In this document: positions 38,355-47,955 of the stretch, piece by piece
How positions within the stretch are numbered: position 1 is the stretch's first letter
Layout of the letters: the number at the start of each line of letters is the position of its first letter
Source: Evansella cellulosilytica DSM 2522
GTDB lineage: Bacteria; Bacillota; Bacilli; Bacillales; Salisediminibacteriaceae
DNA: 64,000 bases
Direction of reading: 5' to 3'
Assembly: GCF_000177235.2 (NCBI RefSeq)
Contig: NC_014829.1
Location: 2,046,001 to 2,110,000, forward strand
The notes under the pieces: generated by a model
What the model was told of the DNA's origin: nothing
Seen by the model: the letters and a program-made list of their open reading frames with translations, nothing else
Databases searched by the model: none
Translations under genes and position numbers: made by a program

Positions 38355-41123
38355 ATGGAACGTTTTGTTATAGTAGACGTGGAGACGACTGGCGTCTCTT
38401 TTATAAAAGGGGATCGCATCATTCAAATAGCCTTTGTTGTCATTGAGGGGAAAAAGATAATAGACAGATTTAACAGTTATGTTAATCCTATGAGAGATAT
38501 ACCACCATTTATTAGATCGCTAACAAATATTAACGATAATGAAGTGAAAGATGCTCCAACTTTTGATCTAGTGGCACCTAGGCTATTACAAGCATTAGAC
38601 GGTGCCTTTTTTGTGGCACATAATGTAGATTTCGATCTAAGTTTTATTAATGAAGAACTTCATGCACTAGGATATACCGGATTAAGTGGCCCAGTAATAG
38701 ATACAGTGGAGTTATCAAAGATTGCCTATCCTACTGCAGATGGCTTTAGGTTATCACAGTTATCAGAGAGCTTACATATGAATCATGATCAACCTCACCG
38801 TGCTGATAGTGATGCCGAAGCAACTGCACTAATATTTTTAGAAATAATGGATAAACTATATCACTTACCTAAACAAACACTAATTGAATTGAACAACTTG
38901 TCAACAAAGCTTAAAAGTGATATCGGATCGATCATTCAAGAGTGGATTATGGAAAAAGAAACATGTAGTGACGATAAATATGATCACTTTCAAGGTCTTG
39001 TTTTAAAAAAGCGTGAGAAAATATTAGACAATGAGCAAATGGAAGAAGTAGACAAGATATTATTTCACAATTTTTATGAATCAAATATAGTCAACACTAA
39101 TTGGTGGCAAAACGTAATGGAAGGTTATGAAGTAAGAGCGGGGCAAACGGAGATGATGACATATATATATGAAACGATGGAGGAAAGGGCTTTTGGCCTA
39201 ATAGAAGCAGGTACTGGAACTGGAAAGACACTTGCTTATTTATTACCTGCTGCTTTTCTCGCGAAAGAGAAACAGAAAAAAGTTATTATAAGTACACAAA
39301 CAATACAACTTCAAGAGCAGTTAATAAAAAAGGAAGTACCTACTTTAGAAAGGCTATTACCATTTCCTATACATGTTGTCATACTGAAGGGGAGAAGTCA
39401 TTATTTATGTTTACAGAAGTTTGCAAGGCTATTACAAGAAGATCATAATGATGCATACGATAGAACTGTGTCAAAAGCTCAAATTCTCGTGTGGTTACTT
39501 GAAACAAAGACAGGAGATGTAGAAGAACTTAGTCTTGCTTCACACTCAAACCGTTTTTGGAACGATATTGCAAGTGATGCATATTCCTGTAACTCTTCTA
39601 AGTGTGCTTGGTTTTCAAGGTGTTTTTATCAACATGCAAGAAATGATGCGAGAAAAGCTGACCTCATTATTACAAATCATTCATTAATTCTTGCTGATAT
39701 TTTAACGAGCAATCAACTAATACCAAAATATGATTATGCAATTTTAGATGAAGCACATCACCTCGAAGATACAGCTACGGAACAATTCGGGCAGCAACTT
39801 GATTATTTATCTTTAACGCATCTCATTAACCGAATGGGGTCTAAACGTGGTGAAGGACTATTACGGCAAGTATATGATGAAATATATAATGATTATCGTG
39901 ATACTGTTGAGAAAATAGAGGAAACCGGTACGAAAGTTAAATTTGAATGGTATGAATTATTTTTACTATTGAATGATTACGTCATTAATAGTAATACAAA
40001 CTTTAATGAACGTGGACGAGCAACTGTAAAAATAAATGCCAAAGAGAACAGCTGGTATGTCATTGAAGAAGCAGCGAGACGTTGTAAGCTTTATTTAGAA
40101 GAGTGGCTTGCTAATATAAATCGTATAGTAGATATTTTAGAAACAATTGAATCGAATTACAATGATGCATTCACTTCATTCATAGACAGAGTAGAAGGTG
40201 TGTATTCCTCTTTAATTAAGCTTCTATTAGAACAAGATGATCACATGATATATTGGATTGAAGCTGATACGAAAGGTCCTAAGCAAGCTATATATATAAA
40301 AGGCCGTCCCATAAACGTATCTGAATCATTAGCTGATTTATTTTTCCAAAAAAAGGATAGTGTTATTCTTACTTCTGCTACGCTAACTGTCAATAATAAA
40401 TTTAATTATATGATTAGACGTCTTGGATTATCAGATTTTTATGTGAAAACAAAGCATATTGATTCACCGTTTCATTGGGACAAGCAAGTAAAGCTCATGG
40501 TACCTACAGATATGCCCCTTATACAAGATGCTGGAGAAAAAGCATATGCTGAAGCTACAGTTATGCAAATTTATAGAATTGCTGAGATCACAAAAGGGAA
40601 GATGCTTGTACTATTTACTTCGTACGACATGTTAAAAAATTGTTACAACTACTTAAAGGAAATGCTAGACGATGAATATGCGATTATTGCACAAGGGGTA
40701 CATTCAGGAAATAGAACAAAGTTAACAAAAAACTTTCAGCAATTTAATCAAGCTATATTATTAGGAACGAGTAGCTTTTGGGAAGGTGTAGATATTCCAG
40801 GAAGTGATTTAAGCATCATCGTAATAGTACGTTTGCCATTTACACCACCTGATGATCCAGTCTTTCAAGCTAAATCTACAGAGATGAAGCGAGAAGGCTT
40901 AAATCCATTTATGAAACTTGCCTTACCACAAGCGATTTTACGATTTAAACAAGGGTTTGGACGTCTTGTTCGAACGACACATGATCGGGGAGCGGTCATT
41001 GTATTAGATCGAAGAATTACTAATACAAAATATGGAAAGTTATTTATTAAATCACTTCCAGAAATACCTTTAGTCGAAAAATCGTTGGATGAGTTGGAAG
41101 ATGACATTTTATCGACACTTTGA
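38355..41123 (+). CDS. dinG: DinG-family helicase with N-terminal DEDDh exonuclease
   Basis: A 922-residue protein. Residues 1 to about 165 form a DEDDh 3'-5' exonuclease (VDVETTG, AHNVDFDLSF, HRADSDAEA). An XPD/DinG-type superfamily 2 helicase follows: Walker A GTGTGKT at 286-292, DEAH at 465-468, ILTSATL, and WEGVDIPGSDLS, GRLVRT near the end. Four cysteines, 352, 412, 417 and 423, are placed as in iron-sulfur XPD/DinG helicases, the last three with the same 5 and 6 spacing as E. coli DinG. Staphylococcal DinG with an exonuclease domain is described as lacking a cluster, so this needs attention. Likely acts in DNA repair. Confidence 0.93.
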   Translation: MERFVIVDVETTGVSFIKGDRIIQIAFVVIEGKKIIDRFNSYVNPMRDIPPFIRSLTNINDNEVKDAPTFDLVAPRLLQALDGAFFVAHNVDFDLSFINEELHALGYTGLSGPVIDTVELSKIAYPTADGFRLSQLSESLHMNHDQPHRADSDAEATALIFLEIMDKLYHLPKQTLIELNNLSTKLKSDIGSIIQEWIMEKETCSDDKYDHFQGLVLKKREKILDNEQMEEVDKILFHNFYESNIVNTNWWQNVMEGYEVRAGQTEMMTYIYETMEERAFGLIEAGTGTGKTLAYLLPAAFLAKEKQKKVIISTQTIQLQEQLIKKEVPTLERLLPFPIHVVILKGRSHYLCLQKFARLLQEDHNDAYDRTVSKAQILVWLLETKTGDVEELSLASHSNRFWNDIASDAYSCNSSKCAWFSRCFYQHARNDARKADLIITNHSLILADILTSNQLIPKYDYAILDEAHHLEDTATEQFGQQLDYLSLTHLINRMGSKRGEGLLRQVYDEIYNDYRDTVEKIEETGTKVKFEWYELFLLLNDYVINSNTNFNERGRATVKINAKENSWYVIEEAARRCKLYLEEWLANINRIVDILETIESNYNDAFTSFIDRVEGVYSSLIKLLLEQDDHMIYWIEADTKGPKQAIYIKGRPINVSESLADLFFQKKDSVILTSATLTVNNKFNYMIRRLGLSDFYVKTKHIDSPFHWDKQVKLMVPTDMPLIQDAGEKAYAEATVMQIYRIAEITKGKMLVLFTSYDMLKNCYNYLKEMLDDEYAIIAQGVHSGNRTKLTKNFQQFNQAILLGTSSFWEGVDIPGSDLSIIVIVRLPFTPPDDPVFQAKSTEMKREGLNPFMKLALPQAILRFKQGFGRLVRTTHDRGAVIVLDRRITNTKYGKLFIKSLPEIPLVEKSLDELEDDILSTL

Positions 41124-41161
41124 TAACGGACATAAGAATCCTATTTGAAAGGAAGTAAAGA

Positions 41162-42037
41162 ATGAAAAAGCAGCTATTTTCACTTATGATATTAACTATT
41201 TTTGTCGTTCTTTATACCCCACTTGTAGCGTTTGCTGATAAGGTTGATTTAAACTTATCTGAGGGAGAAATAGCGTACACTTTTTTTGATTTATCACATG
41301 GGGAATCTACATTAATACAAGGGGATAGTGGAGAAACGATCTTATTAAATACAGGTCATGGACAAAGTGAAGACGATTTAGAAGATCGATTAGATATGTA
41401 TAAAGTAGATGTTATTGATACGTTAATCATTTCTAGTAAAGAAATGGAGTATATCGGTAATTTACCTTATATTATAAATAACTTTCATGTGAAAAATATA
41501 GTCATTCCTTTTACACTTAAGAGTATGTTTGAATCTGTACTTTCAAATTTTAACGGAGAAGTTACCTATGTAGAGAAAGGTGATCATTTTTCATTATTGG
41601 AGGATGTGACTGTTGAAGTACTATATGTTGAAGAAAGTGAAGGTGTAGGTAAAGGTGGCTGTGCTTTATTTATTGATCATTTTAATAAAAGCCTCCTTTA
41701 TATGACGATTGCTGATTATGGCGTTGAAGAATCATTAGTGGAAGAGTATGATTTGAAAGCAACAATGTTTAAAGTTCCTGACTTTGGAAGTGATCGTGGA
41801 ACTTCAGCACCTTTATTAGAAGAGGTTGATCCGCAAATCGCCGTTATTTTTCGTAATGGTGAGGATGAGCCAAGTAACTTTGTATTGGAAAGGTTAAATG
41901 AAACATGGATTGATATTTATCAAACGAGTAGAATTGGAACGATAACAGTGCGATGTAATAAGGAGGATTATGAAATCATTACTGTTCGTCCGTCACATAA
42001 AAATAGCTTACCGAGCAGCTGGCTAACATTTGATTAA
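41162..42037 (+). CDS. Secreted metallo-beta-lactamase-like protein without metal ligands
   Basis: A 291-residue exported protein with a signal peptide ending near AFA-DK (residues 23-27). The rest matches the ComEC-type metallo-beta-lactamase fold: YTFFDLSHGESTLIQGDSG, TILLNTGHG, VDVIDTLIISS. The position that should carry HxHxDH reads SSKEMEYIGN (91-100), and the later HHG motif reads PDFGSDRGTS, so the zinc ligands are gone while the fold is kept (PQIAVIFRNG, IDIYQTSRIGTITV). Starts 38 bases after dinG, likely one operon. Probably a non-catalytic binding protein; function unknown. Confidence 0.82.
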   Translation: MKKQLFSLMILTIFVVLYTPLVAFADKVDLNLSEGEIAYTFFDLSHGESTLIQGDSGETILLNTGHGQSEDDLEDRLDMYKVDVIDTLIISSKEMEYIGNLPYIINNFHVKNIVIPFTLKSMFESVLSNFNGEVTYVEKGDHFSLLEDVTVEVLYVEESEGVGKGGCALFIDHFNKSLLYMTIADYGVEESLVEEYDLKATMFKVPDFGSDRGTSAPLLEEVDPQIAVIFRNGEDEPSNFVLERLNETWIDIYQTSRIGTITVRCNKEDYEIITVRPSHKNSLPSSWLTFD

Positions 42038-42065
42038 GTGAATATTAGTGAAGAGGGGATAATCT

Positions 42066-43364
42066 GTGGTTACTGTAATACACTCGATAACGATCATTAC
42101 ATTAGATGAAAATAACGCTATCTTTCAAGGTTTTGTTATAATCAAAGGTGGCACCTTTCAAGAAGTGGGATCGGGATATCCAAGCAAAAAAATATTGGAT
42201 ACTGCTGATGAAGTCATTAACGGCAAAGGGAAGTGGATGATGCCTGGTCTTGTGAATACGCATGGACACTTAGGAAGTACATATTTACGAGGAGCGGGTG
42301 ATGACATTCCTCTAATGAATTGGTTAGAGAATGTGATGTGGCCTGCTGAGAGAAGGTTTACACGAGAGACTGTGTTACAAGCAGCATCATTAGCGATCCT
42401 AGAAATGGTCAAATCTGGAACAACAACCTTTTTAGATATGTACCATCTTCATATGGATAATATTGCGGAATTGGTAATAGAGAGCGATATGCGTGCAGTT
42501 CTTTGTAGAGGAATGATTGGACATTGTTCAGATCAGGAACAAGAAGAAAAACTTTTAGAGTCGATTCAGTTATATCACAATTTCCATGGAGAGAACGACA
42601 ACAAACTTACAGTAGCGCTATCTCCACATGCACCGTATACTTGTCCACCCGTTTTTTTAGAAAAAGTTGTAGATAAAGCTGTGGAAAATGGTATGTGGAT
42701 CCATACGCATGTATCAGAGACAAAAAAAGAAGTAGTGGATCACATTCAAAAGTATGGGAAACGGCCAGTAGAACATTTAAATGAATTGGGGATGTTTAAC
42801 GTACCTTGTCTTATTGCTCATGCAGTACATGTCAATGATGAAGAATTAAATATCTTAAAGGAAAAAGGTGTATCAATCTCACACAATCCAATGAGTAATT
42901 TAAAGCTTGGTTCTGGAATTGCGCCTATTCCAAAAATGCTTGATTTAAACCTATCAGTGTCACTAGGAACTGACTCAACGGCAAGTAACAATAATTTAGA
43001 CATGTTTGAGGAATTACGAATAGCGACGCTCATTCAAAAAGGATTACATGAGGATCCAACGATAACTAGTAGTGAAGCATACTTGCGCATGGCCACACAA
43101 TACGGAGCAAAATCACTACAAATAAATAATGTTGGTGAAATTAAAGAAAATTTTATTGCTGACTTTATCCTTATAGAGCCGGAAGTACCCCATCTTTTAC
43201 CTTGGAATGAGGATAGAATTATATCCCATATCGTGTATAGTATGAAAGGGTCAGACGTTACTGATTCATTCGTGCAAGGAAAACAAATCATGAGAAACAG
43301 AGAGTTACTTCAATTAGATGAAGAAAAAATTTTATATGAAGCGAATTGTTATTTAAAGAGTTGA
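42066..43364 (+). CDS. mtaD: 5-Methylthioadenosine / S-adenosylhomocysteine deaminase type amidohydrolase
   Basis: Zinc amidohydrolase of 432 residues. Metal ligands and context are intact: VNTHGHLGSTYLRGAGDD, ALSPHAPYTCPP, WIHTHVSETKKEV, IAHAVHVNDEE, SLGTDSTASNNNLDMFEE. Substrates may include methylthioadenosine, adenosylhomocysteine or related purines and pterins; the MtaD label is from overall resemblance. Start GTG at 42066 after GAGGGGA. Confidence 0.85.
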   Translation: MVTVIHSITIITLDENNAIFQGFVIIKGGTFQEVGSGYPSKKILDTADEVINGKGKWMMPGLVNTHGHLGSTYLRGAGDDIPLMNWLENVMWPAERRFTRETVLQAASLAILEMVKSGTTTFLDMYHLHMDNIAELVIESDMRAVLCRGMIGHCSDQEQEEKLLESIQLYHNFHGENDNKLTVALSPHAPYTCPPVFLEKVVDKAVENGMWIHTHVSETKKEVVDHIQKYGKRPVEHLNELGMFNVPCLIAHAVHVNDEELNILKEKGVSISHNPMSNLKLGSGIAPIPKMLDLNLSVSLGTDSTASNNNLDMFEELRIATLIQKGLHEDPTITSSEAYLRMATQYGAKSLQINNVGEIKENFIADFILIEPEVPHLLPWNEDRIISHIVYSMKGSDVTDSFVQGKQIMRNRELLQLDEEKILYEANCYLKS

Positions 43365-43383
43365 GCACCTTTTTTTAAGGTGC
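43365..43383 (+). other. Hairpin just after mtaD
   Basis: GCACCTT / AAGGTGC with a TTTTT loop directly after the stop. No T run follows, so termination is uncertain. Confidence 0.4.
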
Positions 43384-43701
43384 CCATGGATGGTAGGTGT
43401 AGGTTATTATTTTGTTTTTTCACATCTCTCTGGAAATTTTGTCTGCCTAAAAGCGATACTAACTGTGCTAAAATGATGGGGACGGTGAGGTGACCGTAAG
43501 GATATAAGATCCTTTTCAAGATGATACAATTCAGCAGTGGTGGCTGCTATTTGTTCGTAGCTTTTATTATTTTCGTTCACGCTCATCATCCTTTTCTTTG
43601 GAGCGGTAACTATAGTATCACCGCTTATGACACCAGTATGACTGACAATATTTCTCCTTAGTAGGAGAAGATTTTCATGTATAGTCAAAGGAGGCAACAT
43701 A
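43384..43701 (+). other. Non-coding stretch with consecutive hairpins before ypmA
   Basis: No credible gene on either strand. Stems seen: ACGGT-gaggtg-ACCGT at 43481-43496, AAGGAT-ataag-ATCCTT at 43499-43515, AGCAG/CTGCT at 43532-43548, and TTCTCC-ttagta-GGAGAA at 43651-43668 followed by GATTTT. This may be a structured leader of ypmA or a small RNA. Confidence 0.4.
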
Positions 43702-43875
43702 GTGAAGAAAAAAGCAACATTAGCGAAATTATGTACGGTAACACTGTGTCGAAATAACGAATTATATAAAGTGGTTGATTCATTAAATAGAACGTTAAAA
43801 CATCGGGATTTACTTTTTGGCTTATCATTAAATAAAGAAGAACAAAAAATGGAGTTAACTATTTATGAAACGTAA
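43702..43875 (+). CDS. ypmA: Small conserved protein YpmA (DUF4264)
   Basis: A 57-residue protein beginning at GTG 43702, nine bases after AAAGGAGG. Seen: ELYKVVDSLNRTLKHRDLLFG in the middle and MELTIYET at the end, which resemble YpmA of B. subtilis, a small protein of unknown function also next to ypmB. No membrane segment. Twelve bases separate it from ypmB, so they are co-transcribed. Confidence 0.85.
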   Translation: MKKKATLAKLCTVTLCRNNELYKVVDSLNRTLKHRDLLFGLSLNKEEQKMELTIYET

Positions 43876-43887
43876 GTAGGTGAAAGT

Positions 43888-44412
43888 ATGGTAAAAAAAT
43901 TAATCATTATATTTGTAATTATCTTAAGTATAGCTTCTGTCATTTTTACTTATCTTTTATACAGTTCAATCACATCACCATTGGAAGAAAGACAATTGAA
44001 TGCGCAACAATATGTTCTTGCAAATACAACTATTGCTGAAATTAACAACATTGACTACTACCATGGCAGAAGGTCGTTTCAAGTAATGGAAGGTATTGAT
44101 GAAGAAGGAACGGAAGTATATATTTGGTTCGAAGAGTTATTAGAAAATGATAATGAGGAAAACAGTGAGGATATAGAACCGCAATTGGTGATCAAAAATC
44201 AAAGCGATGGTTTATCGAAGGATCATATTCGTGATATTGTACATTCACGATTGAATGTAAAGAAAATAAAGGATATTAATTTAGGCATCATTGGAAATAC
44301 ACCAGTTTATGAAGTGATTTATGTCGATGATATGGATAGGCATTCTTTTTATTACGTTACATTTGAAGATGGTACTTATATAAGGCACTATCAATTTAAA
44401 AAGCCGTCTTAA
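43888..44412 (+). CDS. ypmB: YpmB-like membrane-anchored protein (DUF5590/PepSY-like)
   Basis: A 174-residue protein with one N-terminal membrane helix (residues 4-24, LIIIFVIILSIASVIFTYLLY) and an outer domain of two PepSY/cystatin-like repeats; NLGIIGNTPVYEVIYVDD and HSFYYVTFEDGTYI are typical ends. An acidic insert ENDNEENSEDIE lies between. In B. subtilis ypmB precedes aspB; here asnS follows directly. Confidence 0.88.
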   Translation: MVKKLIIIFVIILSIASVIFTYLLYSSITSPLEERQLNAQQYVLANTTIAEINNIDYYHGRRSFQVMEGIDEEGTEVYIWFEELLENDNEENSEDIEPQLVIKNQSDGLSKDHIRDIVHSRLNVKKIKDINLGIIGNTPVYEVIYVDDMDRHSFYYVTFEDGTYIRHYQFKKPS

Positions 44413-44522
44413 AGTACCGTTTGTTACATTGACTTCTATTTTTCGACAGTTGTATAATGGATGAGGATTGTCCTTAATATACATACATTTAAAAATTATT
44501 GAAAAACTATGGAGGGAATAAT

Positions 44523-45812
44523 GTGAAAACAACTATTGCAAAAATAGGAAACCATGTTGAGCAATCAGTAACGATTGGTGCTTGGTTAGCGAATAAACGT
44601 TCAAGCGGAAAGATCGCTTTTCTTCAATTAAGAGATGGTACTGGTTTTATTCAAGGTGTTGTAGTTAAAGCCGAAGTAGAGGAATCAGTGTTTCAACTTG
44701 CTAAGGAGCTAACACAAGAGAGTTCTATTTATGTAACTGGTATTGTGAGAGAAGATAAACGAGCTCCTTCTGGGTATGAACTTACTGTACAAGAAATTCA
44801 AGTAATTCATGAGGCGAAGGATTACCCAATAACACCAAAAGAGCACGGTACAGAGTTTTTGATGGATCACCGTCATTTATGGCTTCGTTCAAAGCGACAA
44901 CACGCTATTATGCGAGTTCGTAATGAAATAATTAGAGCTACGTATGAATTTTTTAATGAGCAAGGTTTTTCGAAAGTAGACCCACCAATTCTAACTGGAA
45001 GTTCAGCAGAAGGTACAACAAATTTATTCCACACGAAGTATTTTGATGAGGATGCTTATTTATCTCAAAGTGGTCAACTTTATATGGAGGCTGCTGCAAT
45101 GGCGTTAGGAAAAGTCTTTTCTTTCGGTCCAACTTTTCGAGCAGAAAAATCAAAAACGAGACGACATCTTATTGAGTTTTGGATGATTGAGCCTGAAATG
45201 GCTTTTATGGATCATGAGGATAGCTTAGTCGTTCAAGAACAATATGTTTCACACGTTGTACAAGCTGTATTAGCAAATTGTAAACAAGAACTACAAGCAT
45301 TAGAAAGAGATACTTCTAAGCTAGAAAACATAGTAGCTCCTTTCCCAAGAATAACGTATGATGAAGCAATTGATATGTTAAAGAAAGAGGGACATGAAAT
45401 AGAGTGGGGAGAAGACTTCGGTGCACCTCATGAAACGGCGATAGCAGAAAAGTATGATAAGCCTGTTTTCATTACGCACTATCCTGCTGAAATCAAAGCT
45501 TTTTACATGAAGCCTGACCCTAATCGTGAAGAAGTTGTATTATGTGCGGATTTAATCGCACCTGAAGGATACGGAGAAATTATAGGTGGCTCACAAAGAA
45601 TAGATGATGAGGATTTGCTAAAACAAAGATATGATGAACATAATCTTTCAGAAGAATCCTATCAATGGTATCTGGATTTAAGAAAGTACGGATCTGTTCC
45701 ACATTCTGGTTTTGGATTAGGCCTAGAAAGAACGGTTGCTTGGATGTGTGGAGTCGAACATGTAAGAGAAACAATTCCATTTCCTAGACTATTAAACCGT
45801 TTATATCCATAA
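44523..45812 (+). CDS. asnS: Asparaginyl-tRNA synthetase
   Basis: Class II synthetase, 429 residues. N-terminal OB-fold anticodon-binding domain ([31 protein letters not shown]) and catalytic core with motif 2 ([21 protein letters not shown]) and motif 3 ([17 protein letters not shown]). Chosen start GTG 44523, seven bases after TGGAGGGA; the ATG at 44499 precedes the ribosome site. Length agrees with B. subtilis AsnS. Confidence 0.96.
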   Translation: MKTTIAKIGNHVEQSVTIGAWLANKRSSGKIAFLQLRDGTGFIQGVVVKAEVEESVFQLAKELTQESSIYVTGIVREDKRAPSGYELTVQEIQVIHEAKDYPITPKEHGTEFLMDHRHLWLRSKRQHAIMRVRNEIIRATYEFFNEQGFSKVDPPILTGSSAEGTTNLFHTKYFDEDAYLSQSGQLYMEAAAMALGKVFSFGPTFRAEKSKTRRHLIEFWMIEPEMAFMDHEDSLVVQEQYVSHVVQAVLANCKQELQALERDTSKLENIVAPFPRITYDEAIDMLKKEGHEIEWGEDFGAPHETAIAEKYDKPVFITHYPAEIKAFYMKPDPNREEVVLCADLIAPEGYGEIIGGSQRIDDEDLLKQRYDEHNLSEESYQWYLDLRKYGSVPHSGFGLGLERTVAWMCGVEHVRETIPFPRLLNRLYP

Positions 45813-45872
45813 TAAATATTTTTTATCATCATGTTGTTGGATGTAAATAAAAAAGTAAGCTATAATAAACTA

Positions 45873-45909
45873 AAAGCCAAGCGTCGTAAATGCGCTTGGC
45901 TTTGTTTTC
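45873..45909 (+). terminator. Terminator after asnS
   Basis: AAAGCCAAGCG / CGCTTGGCTTT with a nine-base loop, then GTTTT. Confidence 0.88.
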
Positions 45910-45968
45910 TAATTAGGGACACTTTCCGACTTAATAATACATGATATAATGGTAGTGAGGTGGACGAA

Positions 45969-46670
45969 ATGAACGAAAATAAAGAAATAATAATAAACCA
46001 ACTAATAGATGAACCACTAACCATTCCGTCGGTACTTATCAAAAATTATGCAAAACTAGGTTTAACAGAAGGCCAATTAGTTTTATTATTGCACTTGAGA
46101 AAATATATGCAAGAAGGCAATTCCTTTCCAACGCCACAAGATTTAGAATCAAGAATGACGATAAGTGCCGATGACTGTACTGCACTGTTAAAAGAACTGT
46201 TAAAAAGAGGCTTTATCACAATTGAAGAAAATCATGATACAGACGGAAAATTAGCTGAAATTATTTCTATTAAGCCTACTTATGAAAAACTAGCAGTTTT
46301 TATTAATAATGAAATGGTTGGATCAAAGAAACAAACGAAACAGTTCGAAGAAGGCCAGTTATATCGCCGGTTTGAAGAAGAGTTTTCTCGTCCTATAACA
46401 CCAATGGAATTGGAAATGATATCAATGTGGCTAGATGAAGATAAACATGCTCCTCAAATGATTGAAGCTGCCCTTCGGGAAGCAGTTGTTTCTTCAAAGT
46501 TGAATTTCAGGTATATTGACAGAATTTTGTACGATTGGAAAAAGAATGGTGTGAGGACTTTAAGTCAAGCAAAACAGCATGGGGAAAAAATTAGGCAGCA
46601 TCATTCTTCGCCAAAACAAAGTACTACACAGAAAACACGCCATCCGCATTATAACTGGCTACAAAGTTAA
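45969..46670 (+). CDS. dnaD: DNA replication protein DnaD
   Basis: Primosomal protein used with DnaA/DnaB/PriA to load the replicative helicase. The 233-residue protein has the N-terminal winged-helix domain (LIKNYAKLGLTEGQLVLLLHLRKYM) and the C-terminal DnaD domain ending in the YxxxIL-type motif FRYIDRILYDWKKNGVRT. ATG 45969 follows GTGAGGTGG; GTG 45960 is inside that site. Followed by nth as in B. subtilis. Confidence 0.94.
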   Translation: MNENKEIIINQLIDEPLTIPSVLIKNYAKLGLTEGQLVLLLHLRKYMQEGNSFPTPQDLESRMTISADDCTALLKELLKRGFITIEENHDTDGKLAEIISIKPTYEKLAVFINNEMVGSKKQTKQFEEGQLYRRFEEEFSRPITPMELEMISMWLDEDKHAPQMIEAALREAVVSSKLNFRYIDRILYDWKKNGVRTLSQAKQHGEKIRQHHSSPKQSTTQKTRHPHYNWLQS

Positions 46671-46693
46671 AATAATAGTGGGAGATAATAGAG

Positions 46694-47359
46694 ATGTTAA
46701 CAAGAAAAGATATAATAAATATTTTTAACACAATAGGGGATATGTTTCCAGATGCTGAGTGTGAATTGACGCATGCTAATCCGTTCGAATTGACTATTGC
46801 AGTATTATTATCTGCACAATGTACAGATGCTCTTGTAAATAAAGTTACCCCGAAACTGTTTGAGAAATATAAGACACCTGATGATTATATACAAGCGCCT
46901 TTGGATGAACTTGAAAATGATATAAGGTCAATTGGATTATTCAGAAGTAAAGCTAAAAATATTAAGAAACTTTGCCAATCTCTCATTGAAGATTATAATG
47001 GAGAAATCCCAAAAGAAAAAAGTGAATTGGTTAAGCTTGCTGGTGTAGGGAGAAAGACAGCAAATGTAGTAGCGTCAGTAGCCTTTAACGAGCCTGCAAT
47101 TGCTGTTGATACGCACGTAGAGCGTGTTAGTAAGCGATTAGGTATTTGTCGATGGAAGGACTCTGTATTAGAAGTGGAAAAAACATTAATGAAAAAACTT
47201 CCTAAAGAGGAATGGTCGGTATCACATCATCGTCTCATTTTTTTCGGAAGGTACCATTGTAAAGCACAATCACCACGTTGCAATGAATGTCCATTGTTAT
47301 CCCTTTGTAGGGAAGGGAAAAAAAGAATGAGGAAGCGTGGGGTTATTGTTAGTGAATAA
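46694..47359 (+). CDS. nth: Endonuclease III
   Basis: Base-excision-repair glycosylase/AP lyase. The 221-residue protein has the helix-hairpin-helix LVKLAGVGRKTANVV with catalytic lysine, the catalytic aspartate in AVDTHVERVS, and the C-terminal 4Fe-4S site CKAQSPRCNECPLLSLC (Cys-X6-7-Cys-X2-Cys-X5-Cys pattern). GGGAG lies before the ATG. Confidence 0.96.
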   Translation: MLTRKDIINIFNTIGDMFPDAECELTHANPFELTIAVLLSAQCTDALVNKVTPKLFEKYKTPDDYIQAPLDELENDIRSIGLFRSKAKNIKKLCQSLIEDYNGEIPKEKSELVKLAGVGRKTANVVASVAFNEPAIAVDTHVERVSKRLGICRWKDSVLEVEKTLMKKLPKEEWSVSHHRLIFFGRYHCKAQSPRCNECPLLSLCREGKKRMRKRGVIVSE

Positions 47360-47870
47360 AAAACTATGGAAAGTTCCGGAAGCTTTTGTTCTATCACCTT
47401 TTTATGGAAAAGGTGCGGAAATAACAATTTCGAATGATGTGGATTTTGTACAGGGTGATTTATTTCATTATGATATTAGATTAGCATTAAATTGTGCTAA
47501 CAATACTGAACAACCTTGGGACAACCTTCAGACGTTAATTTTGAAAGTGAAAAATTTGTGGTTAAATGAAGGACTACCTACCCTTACACAATGTTTTCAT
47601 GAACGAAATAGAAATAAAGCTCGGCCATATATGTTGTATTACTTAAGTTTATATATTCAGACAATGATATGGTTGCAGGAAAGACCAGTTTATACTTTAA
47701 ATGCTATACAAGAACAATTAAATCATTTACCTTATGCACCTATGAATATTCGTGAACGAATATCATTTATTTTAAACTCACCGGACCATTATCATTCCTT
47801 TATTACTTTAAAACAATTATTTGAAGAGTCTCATAAAAAGTGGACTATATACTTGATGAAAAAAAATTAG
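47352..47870 (+). CDS. ypoC: YpoC family protein
   Basis: About 172 residues, a small conserved protein found between nth and ponA in Bacillus. Seen: VPEAFVLSPFYGKG near the N-terminus, QPWDNLQTLILKVKNLW and AKPYMLYYLSLYIQTMIWL-like NKARPYMLYYLSLYIQ in the middle. The start overlaps the nth end; GTG 47352 is preferred, with TTG 47346 and GTG 47337 as alternatives, none with a strong ribosome site. Function unknown. Confidence 0.8.
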   Translation: MNKKLWKVPEAFVLSPFYGKGAEITISNDVDFVQGDLFHYDIRLALNCANNTEQPWDNLQTLILKVKNLWLNEGLPTLTQCFHERNRNKARPYMLYYLSLYIQTMIWLQERPVYTLNAIQEQLNHLPYAPMNIRERISFILNSPDHYHSFITLKQLFEESHKKWTIYLMKKN

Positions 47871-47903
47871 TTACCGATGTGTTCATCTGATAAAAACGTA
47901 AAA

Positions 47904-47954
47904 GAGGTTGACTCAAAAGGTCGATTTTTACCTTTTGAGTCAACCTCATTCTTA
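47904..47954. terminator. Two-way terminator between ypoC and ponA
   Basis: Perfect 18-bp arms, GAGGTTGACTCAAAAGGT and its complement, with an eight-base loop; T-rich on the plus side (ATTCTTATTT) and A-rich before it for the minus side. Serves convergent ypoC and ponA. Its core recurs at 54953-54997 and 57782-57805. Confidence 0.88.
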
Positions 47955-47955
47955 T

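Noticed and set aside
43407..43700. Open frame of 97 codons on the minus strand before ypmA
   Set aside because: No ribosome site before its ATG, no recognisable motif, and it covers several hairpins; more likely non-coding.
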